Positions 18,280-27,101 of a DNA stretch of 64,000 nt are shown piece after piece. Under the pieces are notes generated by a model. The model saw only the letters and a program-made list of their open reading frames with translations. It was not told the DNA's origin and did no database searches. Every line of letters starts with the position of its first letter. The stretch's first letter is position 1. The stretch is from Lysobacter sp. Root76 (GTDB lineage Bacteria; Pseudomonadota; Gammaproteobacteria; Xanthomonadales; Xanthomonadaceae): contig NZ_LMIK01000005.1 of NCBI RefSeq assembly GCF_001428685.1, positions 875,540 through 939,539 on the forward strand. The letters run 5' to 3'. A program made the translations under genes and the position numbers.

Positions 18280-19671
18280 ATGACCGAGATCGAAACCCAG
18301 GTCGCGCCGGACGCCGCGGACGAGCGCGAGATCGCGATCCGCGTCGAATCGGTGTCCAAGTGCTATCAGGTCTACGGCCGCCCTGAGGACCGACTGAAGC
18401 AGTCGATAATGCCGCGCCTGCAGCGGCTGGCCGGCCGCGCTCCGCGCGCGTACTTCAAAGAGTTCTGGGCGCTGCGCGACGTCTCGCTGGAAATTCGTCG
18501 CGGCGAGACGGTCGGCATCATCGGCCGCAACGGCTCCGGCAAATCGACCCTGCTGCAGACCATCTGCGGCACGCTGACCCCGACCAGCGGCAGCATCGAC
18601 GTCAACGGCCGCGTCGCCGCGCTGCTGGAGCTCGGCGCCGGCTTCAATCCGGAGTTCACCGGCCGCGAAAACGTCTACATGAACGGCGCGGTGCTGGGCC
18701 TGACCCGCGAGCAGATCGATCAGCGCTTCGACGACATCGTGGCTTTCGCCGATATCGGCGACTTCATCGAGCAGCCGGTGAAGACCTATTCCAGCGGCAT
18801 GTATGTGCGCCTGGCGTTCGCGGTGATCGCCCATGCCGACGCCGACATCCTAGTGATCGACGAGGCGCTGTCGGTCGGCGACGTGTTCTTCGGCCAGAAG
18901 TGCATGCGCTTCCTGCGCAAGTTCCAGGAAACCGGCACGGTGATCTTCGTCAGCCACGACGCGACGGCGGTGACCAGCCTGTGCGAACGCGCGATCCTCA
19001 TGGAGTCCGGTCATCTGCGCATGAGCGGCGACGCCAAGACCGTGTGCGAGGCCTATCACGCCAGCACCTACGATCAAACCGTGCGGCCCGCGGCCGTTGC
19101 GCGTCGCGTCGTCGCACCGGAACCCGTTCGTCCGGATTTCCGGATCGAACGCATCAACGAATCCGCGCTGCGTAACGACATCGAAGTGTTCAAGTTCGAT
19201 CCCAACCGCGCCGGCTTCGGCAATGGCGCGGCTTCGATCGCATCGGTCAGGCTCACCGACACCGAGGGGCACACGATGCCGTGGGTCGTCGGCGGCGAGG
19301 TGGTGCGCTTGGAGGTCGAGATCGATGTGAATCGAGACCTGACGCAACCGATCGTCGGCTTCTTCGTCAAGGACCGTCTGGGCCAGCCGCTGTTCGGCGA
19401 CAACACCTATCTGAGCTACCAGCACCAGCCGGTCGGCGTGACCGCCGGCGAGTCGCTATCGGCGGTGTTCGAGTTCGCGATGCCAATCCTGCCCCAGGGC
19501 CATTACTCGTTCGACATCGCGGTCGCCGACGGCACCTATATAGAGCACGAGCAGGCCGACTGGATCCACGACGGCCTGGTGGTCGAATCGCATACTTCGA
19601 GCGTGTCGACCGGCCTGGTCGGCATCCCGTTCCGCAGTATCCGCCTGCAGGCGCGCAAGGGCGCTGCATGA
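18280..19671 (+). CDS. wzt: Polysaccharide ABC exporter ATPase Wzt with C-terminal glycan-recognition domain
   Basis: A 463-residue protein. Walker A is GRNGSGKST (82-90), signature YSSGMYVRL (170-178), Walker B ILVIDEA (190-196) and the switch histidine SHD (225-227). After the ATPase about 160 extra residues (roughly 295-460) form a second domain (VGFFVKDRLGQPLFGDNTYL, YSFDIAVADGTYIEHEQAD), the Wzt-C type beta-sandwich that in E. coli O9a recognises the modified chain end before export. I chose ATG 18280, behind GAGGAG; an in-frame ATG at 18247 overlaps wzm. Confidence 0.93.
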   Translation: MTEIETQVAPDAADEREIAIRVESVSKCYQVYGRPEDRLKQSIMPRLQRLAGRAPRAYFKEFWALRDVSLEIRRGETVGIIGRNGSGKSTLLQTICGTLTPTSGSIDVNGRVAALLELGAGFNPEFTGRENVYMNGAVLGLTREQIDQRFDDIVAFADIGDFIEQPVKTYSSGMYVRLAFAVIAHADADILVIDEALSVGDVFFGQKCMRFLRKFQETGTVIFVSHDATAVTSLCERAILMESGHLRMSGDAKTVCEAYHASTYDQTVRPAAVARRVVAPEPVRPDFRIERINESALRNDIEVFKFDPNRAGFGNGAASIASVRLTDTEGHTMPWVVGGEVVRLEVEIDVNRDLTQPIVGFFVKDRLGQPLFGDNTYLSYQHQPVGVTAGESLSAVFEFAMPILPQGHYSFDIAVADGTYIEHEQADWIHDGLVVESHTSSVSTGLVGIPFRSIRLQARKGAA

Positions 19672-19751
19672 AGCCGCGCCGCGCCCTGGCGCCCCGAATT
19701 CTCCCCGCCAAGTCCGTTCGCGGCCCGCGAACGGCCCCCTGGAGCGCTTAA

Positions 19752-20342
19752 GTGCACGTCAGTTCGTACGAACACATGCAGGACCTGGTGGCCCGCCATC
19801 TGGACCCGCAGCAGTCGCTGTCGGTCGTGGACATCGGGTCCTACGACGTCAACGGTTCCTACCGCACCCTGTTCGGCCAGTCGAAGTGGTCCTACACCGG
19901 CATCGACCTGGAAGCCGGTCCGGGCGTGGACGTGGTTCTGGCCTCGCCGTACCGGCTGCCGTTCGCGTCCGGCTCGGTCGATCTGGTGATCTCCGGACAG
20001 GCCTTCGAGCATGTCGAGTTCTTCTGGATGAGCTGGCTGGAGATGGTGCGGGTGCTGAAGCCGGGCGGCCGGATCTTCTTGATCGCGCCTTCACGCGGCC
20101 CGGAGCATCGCTACCCGCAAGATTGCTGGCGGTTCTATCCCGACGGCTACCGCGCGCTGGCCAAGTTCGGCGCCTGCGAGCTGCTGGAAGTCAGCACGGA
20201 TTGGGAGCGCAACCATCCCGATCCGAGCAGCCAGGACTGGGGCGATACCGTGGGCGTGTTCCGCAAGCTGCGCCTGGGCCTGCGGGCCCGTGTATTCCAG
20301 GTCGCGATGCGAGTTGCATTCCGCTTTTACAAGAGCGCATAG
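19752..20342 (+). CDS. Class I SAM-dependent methyltransferase
   Basis: A 196-residue protein with motif I VVDIGSYDVNG, the acidic loop YTGIDLEAG, motif LPFASGSVDLVISGQAFEH and the post-IV LKPGGRIFLIAPS, all typical of Methyltransf_11-type enzymes. It starts at GTG 19752 behind GGAG. The glycan locus suggests a sugar acceptor. Only two bases separate it from the next gene, another methyltransferase. Confidence 0.85.
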   Translation: MHVSSYEHMQDLVARHLDPQQSLSVVDIGSYDVNGSYRTLFGQSKWSYTGIDLEAGPGVDVVLASPYRLPFASGSVDLVISGQAFEHVEFFWMSWLEMVRVLKPGGRIFLIAPSRGPEHRYPQDCWRFYPDGYRALAKFGACELLEVSTDWERNHPDPSSQDWGDTVGVFRKLRLGLRARVFQVAMRVAFRFYKSA

Positions 20343-20344
20343 CC

Positions 20345-21703
20345 ATGACGATGTTCGATCTCAACCCCAGCATGTGCATGCGCCCGGTCAAGCTGCCGCC
20401 GAGCGCATGGCAGGGCCATATCCCGTTCGCGGCATGGCTGGTCGAAGAGCTCAAGCCGTCCATGCTGGTCGAGCTGGGCACTCACAACGGCGCCTCCTAC
20501 CTGGCCTTCTGCCAAGCGGTGAAGCAGAACGCGCTGCCGACCAACTGCTTCGCGGTCGACACCTGGGAGGGCGACGAACATGCCGGCCACTACGGCGAGG
20601 ACGTGTACAGCACCCTGCTGCAGCACCACCAGAAGCATTACGCCGGTTTCTCGCAGCTGCTGCGCATGACCTTCGACGACGCCTTGGCCTGCTTCGAAGA
20701 CGGTACCGTCGAACTGCTGCACATCGACGGCCTGCACACCTACGAAGCGGTCAAGCACGACTTCGATACCTGGCTGCCCAAGGTTTCGCAAAAGCGCGGC
20801 GTGATCCTGTTCCACGACACCCAGGTGCGTGAACGCAACTTCGGTGTGTGGCGCTTGTGGGACGAGCTGTCGGCGCGCTATCCCAGTTTCGAATTCCGCC
20901 ACACCCACGGCTTGGGTGTGCTGCTGGTCGGCAGCGAGCTGCCCGAATCCGTGCGGCGCATGGCCGAGCTGGGTCGTGGCGATGCCGGCGCGCAGGTGAA
21001 TCGCCTATTCGAAGTGCTGGGCGATGGCGTGCGCAACGCCGAGATCGCCGAGGTGATGAGCGCGGGCGTGGCGGATCGCGATGGCCAGATCAAGCATTAC
21101 CTGCACGTGATCGAAGAGCGCGGCACGCTCATCGCCCACCTCAAGCAGGGTGTCGCAGACCGTGAAGCCGAGCTGGTGACGCACAGTCGCGAATCGGTCG
21201 CGCGCGAAGAGCTGATCGCGCAACTCAAGGGCGAGCTGGCCACGTATCAGGCCAATGTCCTGCAGCGTGTGGATCGCGCCGATGCGCGCTCCAGCATGCT
21301 GCCGGAGATGCAGGTTCAACTCGATGCCCTGCGCGGCAAGCTGGACGGCCAGAGCGCAGACCTGATCGCCTTGTCCGAGGTGCTCAGCGACAAGGAGCGT
21401 GAGCTGCTGGGCACGACCCACATCGCCGATCGCCAGGGTTCGCAGCTGGCGACGTTGGGCGAGCATGTGGCCGATCTGAACGAGCGTCTGGAGGCCCTGG
21501 CGCGCCAGGGTGCCGAGGCTTTGAGCTCGCTCGAACGCCTGCACGAGGAGCTGGATGCCGCGCACCGGCACGAAGCCGCGCTGCAGAACGATTTGATTCA
21601 ACGTCAGGGAGAATTGACCGAAGTGTTCAATTCCCTGAGCTGGCGCCTGACGAAGCCGCTGCGCTGGATGTCTCAGCACTTGCTCGGGAGAGCGCATGGC
21701 TAA
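20345..21703 (+). CDS. Methyltransferase with long C-terminal coiled coil (possible chain terminator)
   Basis: A 452-residue protein. Residues about 20-200 form a Methyltransf_24 type domain: VELGTHNGASY (42-52), FAVDTWEGD, LLHIDGLHTYEAVKHDF and GVILFHDT. Residues about 235-430 are strongly heptad-like and charged, with few prolines: a long coiled coil. The end SLSWRLTKPLRWMSQHL (429-445) is an amphipathic, basic segment of a kind often seen at the ends of polysaccharide glycosyltransferases and likely to touch membrane or a partner. This layout recalls WbdD of E. coli O9a, where a chain-capping methyltransferase carries a coiled-coil ruler; the analogy is inference. It overlaps the next gene by 8 bases. 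Confidence 0.85.
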   Translation: MTMFDLNPSMCMRPVKLPPSAWQGHIPFAAWLVEELKPSMLVELGTHNGASYLAFCQAVKQNALPTNCFAVDTWEGDEHAGHYGEDVYSTLLQHHQKHYAGFSQLLRMTFDDALACFEDGTVELLHIDGLHTYEAVKHDFDTWLPKVSQKRGVILFHDTQVRERNFGVWRLWDELSARYPSFEFRHTHGLGVLLVGSELPESVRRMAELGRGDAGAQVNRLFEVLGDGVRNAEIAEVMSAGVADRDGQIKHYLHVIEERGTLIAHLKQGVADREAELVTHSRESVAREELIAQLKGELATYQANVLQRVDRADARSSMLPEMQVQLDALRGKLDGQSADLIALSEVLSDKERELLGTTHIADRQGSQLATLGEHVADLNERLEALARQGAEALSSLERLHEELDAAHRHEAALQNDLIQRQGELTEVFNSLSWRLTKPLRWMSQHLLGRAHG

Positions 21704-24700
21704 GTTGAGGTCATGGATCGGCCGGGCGCTGCATGCGTCCTATCGCCGCTTGCCGCTCGATTGGGAGCGACGGCTGGCGATCAAGGGATGGCTGTTCCGA
21801 AATTTCCGGTCGGTGTTCGGCCGTACCAACGCCTATCAGCGCTGGCTGAACCATGGCGGCAGCTTCGCCGTGCCCGCCATGGTCGAGGCCGGCTCGCCGG
21901 GCTTCCAGAGCGCTTCAGGCGCGCCGCAGTCGTCCGCGCTGCTTGAGCGCTACGCCGAAGCGTTGCGCGCGCATTCGTCGACCGCGCACGGCTCCGAGTA
22001 CGTGGCCATGCCGGCCGACCTAGCCGCTCCGACCCAGTTGGCGGCGAAGGCGATCGCGTTCTACCTGCCGCAGTTCCATCCGATCGCCGAGAACGACGAG
22101 TGGTGGGGGCGCGGCTTCACCGAATGGACCAACGTTTCCAAGGCGCTGCCGCAGTTCATCGGCCATCACCAGCCGCATCTGCCCGGCGAGTTGGGTTTCT
22201 ACGATCTGCGTCTGGTCGACGTGATGCGTCGGCAGGCCGAACTGGCCAAGCTGTACGGCCTGCATGGTTTCTGTTTCCACCACTACTGGTTCTCCGGCCG
22301 ACGTCTGCTGGAGCGCCCGCTCGATCAGCTGATCGCCCATCCCGACATCGATCTGCCGTTCTGCCTGTGCTGGGCGAACGAGAACTGGACGCGCCGTTGG
22401 GACGGTCACGACGAGGACATCCTGCTCGGGCAGGACCATAGTCACGACAACGATCTCAACTTCATCCACGATGCGTTGCCGTACCTGCGCGACTCGCGCT
22501 ACATCCGTATCGACGGGCGCCCGCTGCTGATCGTCTATCGGCCGTCGCTGCTGCCCGATTGCAAGCGCACGCTGGAAGTCTGGCGCGAGCATTGCCGCGA
22601 GCAGGGCTTGGGCGAGATCTTCCTGGCGATGGTGCAGTTCGACATCGACGATCCGGGCGTGTTCGGTTTCGACGCCGCCCTGGAATTTCCGCCGCACAAG
22701 ATCGGCCGTGGCCTGCGTTCGATCAATCACACCGTCGAGATCGTCAACCCGGACTATGCGGGGCATATTCTCGACTACGCCGAACTGGCCGACCGCGGCA
22801 AGCATTGGCCGACGCCGAACTACCCGCTGTTCAAGGGCGTGGTGCCGCGTTGGGACAATGAAGCGCGCAAGCCCGGCAAGGGCTACAGCTTCGCTCACTC
22901 CACCCCGGAGCGTTACCGCGACTGGCTCGAACATGCGGTGAGCTACTCGCACGAGCACCCGGTTTGCGGCGAAAGCGTCGTCTTCATCAATGCCTGGAAC
23001 GAATGGGCCGAGGGCGCGCACCTGGAGCCCGACCGCCGCTACGGCTACGCCTACCTGCAGGCGACCCGCGACGCGATCGAGGTTCCGTCGATCCGGCCCA
23101 GCGCCGATATCGGCGCGGTCGCGATCGTCGCCCACGATGCGCACCCGCACGGCGCTCAGTACCTTTCGTTGAATCTGGTGCGGGAACTGGCACGCATGGG
23201 CGTTCCGGTCGAGGCGGTGCTGCTCGGCGGCGGCATGCTCGAACCGGAGTTCCACGATTCGGCGCCGACGACCGTGCTGGACGCGTCCAACGACGCCGAA
23301 CTGGCGAGCGCCGCGCGGGCCTTGCGCGCGCGCGGGGTCGATGTGGCCATCGCCAACACCACGGTGAGCGGCCGCTTTGCGCGCCACCTGTACGAGGCGG
23401 GCATCGAAGTCGTGTCTCTCGTGCATGAGCTCCCCGGCGTCATCGAGCAGTACAGCCTGGCCGGGCACGCTTGCGACATCGCCGACACGGCGGTGCGCGT
23501 GGTGTTCGCTGCCGATGCCGTGAAGCAGGGCTTCGAGCGTTACGCCTCGCTGGCGCCGCAGCAGGCCCTGATCCGGCCGCAGGGTCTGTACAAGCGCAAT
23601 GCGCTGCGCCACGACATCGCCAGCGCGCGTCGCGAGCTGCGCGACGAACTAGGCCTGGCTCAGGACGCCGAGATCGTGCTCTGCGTGGGCTATGCCGACC
23701 TGCGCAAGGGCGTGGACCTGTTCGTGCAGGTGGCCGAGCGCGTCTGTCGCGAGCGTGCCGCCGCCCACTTCGTCTGGGTCGGGCATCCGGACGTGTCGAT
23801 CGAGCGCGAGGTGCGCGCGTCTGTCGCGCGCGCGGGCCTGGCCGATCGGCTGCATTTCATCGGCCGGCGCAGCAATACCGATCACTACTACGCCGGTGCC
23901 GACCTGTATGCGCTGACCTCGCGTGAGGACCCGTATCCCTCGGTGGTGTTGGAGTCGTTCGACGTCGGCGTGCCTGTGGTCGGCTTTGCCGGTACCGGCG
24001 GACTCGACGCCCTGATCCAGCATCAGTGTGGGTCGCTGGCGCCGATGCTCGACATCGAGGCCTACGCGGATCAGTGTCTGAAACTGCTCGCCGATAGGCC
24101 GCGTCGCCAAGAGATCTCGGAACGCGTGCGCGAACTGATCGAGTCCGAGTACTCGTTCCGTTCCTACGTACTGGATCTGCTCGCACTGACCCGTCAGCAA
24201 CGGCCGTTGGTTTCGGTGGTCGTGCCGAATTACAACTATGCGCACTATCTGGCCGAGCGCCTCGATTCCATCGTTCGCCAGACCCTGCCGGTGTACGAAA
24301 TCATCGTGCTGGACGATGCATCCTCGGACGAAAGCGTGTCCCTGCTGCGCGAGTTGCAGGCGTCCTCGCCCGTGCCGCTGCGGGTGATCGCTTCGTCGCA
24401 GAATTCCGGCTCGGTATTCCGCCAATGGCTGAAGGGCGTAGAAGCCGCGCGCGGCGACGTGGTCTGGATTGCCGAGGCGGACGATCTGTCGGCGCCGGAT
24501 TTCCTGGCCACGGTGACGGCCCCGCTGGCGCGTTCCGCCGTTGCCATGAGCTACTGCCAATCGACCCAGATCGACGGCACCGGCCGGACCTTGGCGCCGG
24601 ACTACTTGGATTACGTCAGCGACCTCGGCCGCGAACGCTGGACCCAGTCCTTCGTCGCGACCCTGTCCGAAGAACTCGATCATGGCCTGGCGGTCAAGAA

Positions 24701-25094
24701 CACCGTGCCCAACGTCAGCGCTGCCGTATTCCGCCGCGACGTGCTGCTGCGCAGTCTGAAAGGCGCGATCGACGAGATCACCAGCTATCGCATCGCCGGC
24801 GACTGGCTGACTTATCTCAAGGTGCTGGAACACGGCGATCTGGCGTTCGCGCCGATCGCGCTCAACCGCCATCGCCGCCATTCGGGCAGCGTGACGATCG
24901 GCAGCGACAACCTGCCGCATCTGCGCGAAGTCCTGCGCATGCAGCAGCTGGTGCGCAAGAAGTACAGCGTGTCGCCCAGGATGCAGGCGCTGGCGCGCGA
25001 ATACGCCGAACATCTGCACCATTACTTCGGTCTGGCCGACGAGCAGGTGAAGGTCCTTTCGGATCGCAAGGAAGTACAGGACCTACTGACATGA
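21696..25094 (+). CDS. WbsX-GT4-GT2 three-domain glycosyltransferase
   Basis: A 1132-residue cytoplasmic or membrane-peripheral protein. Residues about 117-465 are a WbsX (GH99-like) domain: IAFYLPQFHPI, EWWGRGFTEWTNV, CWANENWTRRWDG and FINAWNEWAEGAHLEPD. Residues about 475-835 are a GT4/GT-B glycosyltransferase: CVGYADLRKGVDLF, FIGRRSNTDHYYAGADLY and the nucleotide-sugar motif EDPYPSVVLESF. Residues about 838-1110 are a GT2/GT-A domain: SVVVPNYNYAHYL, IIVLDDASSDES and the metal-binding EADD. It is the only clear glycosyltransferase of the locus, so it may assemble most of the repeat unit. Confidence 0.9.
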   Translation: MAKLRSWIGRALHASYRRLPLDWERRLAIKGWLFRNFRSVFGRTNAYQRWLNHGGSFAVPAMVEAGSPGFQSASGAPQSSALLERYAEALRAHSSTAHGSEYVAMPADLAAPTQLAAKAIAFYLPQFHPIAENDEWWGRGFTEWTNVSKALPQFIGHHQPHLPGELGFYDLRLVDVMRRQAELAKLYGLHGFCFHHYWFSGRRLLERPLDQLIAHPDIDLPFCLCWANENWTRRWDGHDEDILLGQDHSHDNDLNFIHDALPYLRDSRYIRIDGRPLLIVYRPSLLPDCKRTLEVWREHCREQGLGEIFLAMVQFDIDDPGVFGFDAALEFPPHKIGRGLRSINHTVEIVNPDYAGHILDYAELADRGKHWPTPNYPLFKGVVPRWDNEARKPGKGYSFAHSTPERYRDWLEHAVSYSHEHPVCGESVVFINAWNEWAEGAHLEPDRRYGYAYLQATRDAIEVPSIRPSADIGAVAIVAHDAHPHGAQYLSLNLVRELARMGVPVEAVLLGGGMLEPEFHDSAPTTVLDASNDAELASAARALRARGVDVAIANTTVSGRFARHLYEAGIEVVSLVHELPGVIEQYSLAGHACDIADTAVRVVFAADAVKQGFERYASLAPQQALIRPQGLYKRNALRHDIASARRELRDELGLAQDAEIVLCVGYADLRKGVDLFVQVAERVCRERAAAHFVWVGHPDVSIEREVRASVARAGLADRLHFIGRRSNTDHYYAGADLYALTSREDPYPSVVLESFDVGVPVVGFAGTGGLDALIQHQCGSLAPMLDIEAYADQCLKLLADRPRRQEISERVRELIESEYSFRSYVLDLLALTRQQRPLVSVVVPNYNYAHYLAERLDSIVRQTLPVYEIIVLDDASSDESVSLLRELQASSPVPLRVIASSQNSGSVFRQWLKGVEAARGDVVWIAEADDLSAPDFLATVTAPLARSAVAMSYCQSTQIDGTGRTLAPDYLDYVSDLGRERWTQSFVATLSEELDHGLAVKNTVPNVSAAVFRRDVLLRSLKGAIDEITSYRIAGDWLTYLKVLEHGDLAFAPIALNRHRRHSGSVTIGSDNLPHLREVLRMQQLVRKKYSVSPRMQALAREYAEHLHHYFGLADEQVKVLSDRKEVQDLLT

Positions 25095-25322
25095 CCGCTG
25101 CCATACGGGCCAGTCATGCGCTTGCGGCGGCAGTGTGTTTGGACTTTCTCGATGCCTTGCGCGGCCTGGCTGCGTTCTCTGTGGTCGATAACCCTGGTCG
25201 CCGCGATCTTCGTGTCCGAGCTGACCTGTCGTTCCGTCGAGGAGCTGGGAATCCGGTTAGGACAGCGCGTCAATATTGCGTTACGCGCCCGCGCCCGCCG
25301 GGAGGTCGCGGACACGCCGTGA
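25091..25322 (+). pseudogene. Deletion remnant of an acyltransferase-3 (OafA-like) gene
   Basis: The frame starting at ATG 25091 overlaps the glycosyltransferase stop (ATGA) and reads LDFLDALRGLAAFSVV (25139-25186), the hallmark N-terminus of membrane acyltransferase-3 proteins. From about 25176 a different frame reads LVAAIFVSELTCRSVEELGIR (to about 25256) and ends at 25322, which matches the usual C-terminus of the same family (T.RxVE.PGIRLGRR). The central 300 or so residues are missing, so an internal deletion has joined start and end out of frame. The parent protein would have O-acylated the glycan. The following gap to 25500 holds nothing else I can identify. Confidence 0.7.
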
Positions 25323-25500
25323 AGCGGGCATATTCTGTCGCGATGCACCACACCGGGCCGGTGCCGATGGCGTATATTCGCGGCAGCTCGGGTTGGCATC
25401 TGTAGGGCCGGAGCGTCGCCGTCGCGCGCTCCTGCGTATCTGCGCTTCTATGTGGTTTCTTTGAATATTTTCTGCGCTAACTAGAGAAATGGGAAAGACT

Positions 25501-26133
25501 ATGTCGGATCTTAAATCGTCGGTCGAAGTTGTCGGTGAACCGTGGAAGGAAAGCCAGTACTACGCGGATGCGGAACGCTGGACTTTCATGTTCTGGAACT
25601 CGGATCATCTGTTCCGTCCCTACTTCGATCGTCTCGACCTGGATAACGTGGTCGAGCTCGCGTGCGGCCATGGCCGTCACTCCGAGATGGTCGCGCCGAT
25701 GGCGAGGCAGCTCACGCTGATGGACATCCATGAGGAGAACCTCGAGGTTTGCCGTCGCCGTATGGAGCGCTTCGAGGGCGTCCAGGTCATTCGCAACAAC
25801 GGCTACGATTTCCAGCCGCTGGAAGCGGAGAGCGCCACCGCGATCTTCTGCTACGACGCGATGGTCCATTTCAGCCCCGATCTGGTGGCGTCCTATTTGC
25901 GCGACTCGGCGCGGATCCTGAAGTCCGGCGGCATGGCGCTGTTCCACCACTCCAACTACGACGCCGATCCGAGTCAGCATTACGGCATGAATCCGCATGC
26001 GCGCAACAAGATGACGATGGAAACCTTCCATCGCTACGCCGCCGAGGCGGGCCTGGAAGTGGTTCAGTCGACCACGCTCGATTGGGGCGATGCGCGCGAT
26101 CTGGACGGTCTGACGCTGGTGCGCAAGCTCTGA
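25501..26133 (+). CDS. Class I SAM-dependent methyltransferase
   Basis: A 210-residue methyltransferase with motif I VVELACGHGRHSEMV, acidic loop LMDIHEENL, IFCYDAMVHFSPD and ILKSGGMALFHHSNY. I place the start at ATG 25501 behind GGGAAAG; an in-frame ATG at 25489 is equally possible. It follows the acyltransferase scar. The family often modifies sugars or lipid precursors; specificity is unknown. Confidence 0.85.
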   Translation: MSDLKSSVEVVGEPWKESQYYADAERWTFMFWNSDHLFRPYFDRLDLDNVVELACGHGRHSEMVAPMARQLTLMDIHEENLEVCRRRMERFEGVQVIRNNGYDFQPLEAESATAIFCYDAMVHFSPDLVASYLRDSARILKSGGMALFHHSNYDADPSQHYGMNPHARNKMTMETFHRYAAEAGLEVVQSTTLDWGDARDLDGLTLVRKL

Positions 26134-26217
26134 GTCGGAACGGCGGCGGGCTTCGCCTGCGGCCGTGAGCCATAGGCGGCTGCGCGCCGCTCCATTTTCT
26201 GCAGAACGAGACTATTC

Positions 26218-27069
26218 ATGGAACATATCGGCGGTAACGAGAATGCTTGGCTGGGCACCCTGATCCAAAGCCTGGAGTCCACTCAGGTCAGCCCTCTGGG
26301 CGAAAAGCTGCCGGCGTTCCCGACCGAAGAGCTGCAGCGCAACACCACCGGCCTGTCGTCGGAGGCCGCGCTGCGCCAGGCCCACGCGTTCTACGAGAAC
26401 GTGGTCGATGCTGCGGGCCGCATCGGCCTGCCGCTGGACCGCAATACCCGCGCGCTCGACTTCGGCTTCGGCTGGGGTCGCATCTCGCGGGTGTTCATGG
26501 AGCACCTGAGCGTCGAGAACATCCACGGCCTGGACGTCGATCCGTGGTTCGTCGACGTCACCCGCGATCTGTTCCAGTCGTCGCGCTTCGAGGTCTGTAC
26601 GCCGTTCCCGCCGACCCGGCACGCCGATGCGTCGTTCGACCTGATCTACTCGTACTCGGTGTTCTCGCACCTGTCCGAGGCCGCGTGCCAGGCCTGGATG
26701 CAGGAGTTCGCGCGCATTCTCAAGCCGGGCGGGATGGTCGCGTTCACCACGCGCCACGAAACCTTCTTCGACTACTGCGCCTGGTGCAAGGAGCAGGATC
26801 CGGTGGCGGCGCCGTACGCGGCTGCGCTCGGCTCGCTGTTCCCGGACCTGGACGCGGCGCGCGCCGCTTACCGCGAAGGCCGCATCGTGCACGCTTCGTC
26901 GGCCGGTGTCGGTGGTGGCGGACCGCGCGACGAGAGCTTCTACGGCGAGACCTGGATTCCGGAAGCCTACGCGCGTACGCAGTTCGGCGACCAGTTCGAA
27001 TTCGTCGCCGGCTACTTCGATGGTGCGAAGTACGACCAGGCTTGTTTCGCGCTCAAGCGCAAGGGCTGA
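26218..27069 (+). CDS. Class I SAM-dependent methyltransferase
   Basis: A 283-residue methyltransferase: motif I ALDFGFGWGRISRVF, acidic loop GLDVDPWFVDV, FDLIYSYSVFSHLSE and ILKPGGMVAFTTR. The C-terminal extension (about 190-283) with GVGGGGPRDESFYGETWIPEA is an insert probably forming the acceptor pocket. It lies in line with two further methyltransferase genes, each with its own ribosome-binding site. Confidence 0.85.
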   Translation: MEHIGGNENAWLGTLIQSLESTQVSPLGEKLPAFPTEELQRNTTGLSSEAALRQAHAFYENVVDAAGRIGLPLDRNTRALDFGFGWGRISRVFMEHLSVENIHGLDVDPWFVDVTRDLFQSSRFEVCTPFPPTRHADASFDLIYSYSVFSHLSEAACQAWMQEFARILKPGGMVAFTTRHETFFDYCAWCKEQDPVAAPYAAALGSLFPDLDAARAAYREGRIVHASSAGVGGGGPRDESFYGETWIPEAYARTQFGDQFEFVAGYFDGAKYDQACFALKRKG

Positions 27070-27101
27070 TCCATAAAAGGCGAGCTCGACAGGGAGCGTC
27101 C

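Noticed and set aside
25116..25322. Independent 68-residue protein after the glycosyltransferase gene
   Set aside because: Only its second half looks like protein, and that part matches an acyltransferase-3 C-terminus; explained better as deletion remnant.
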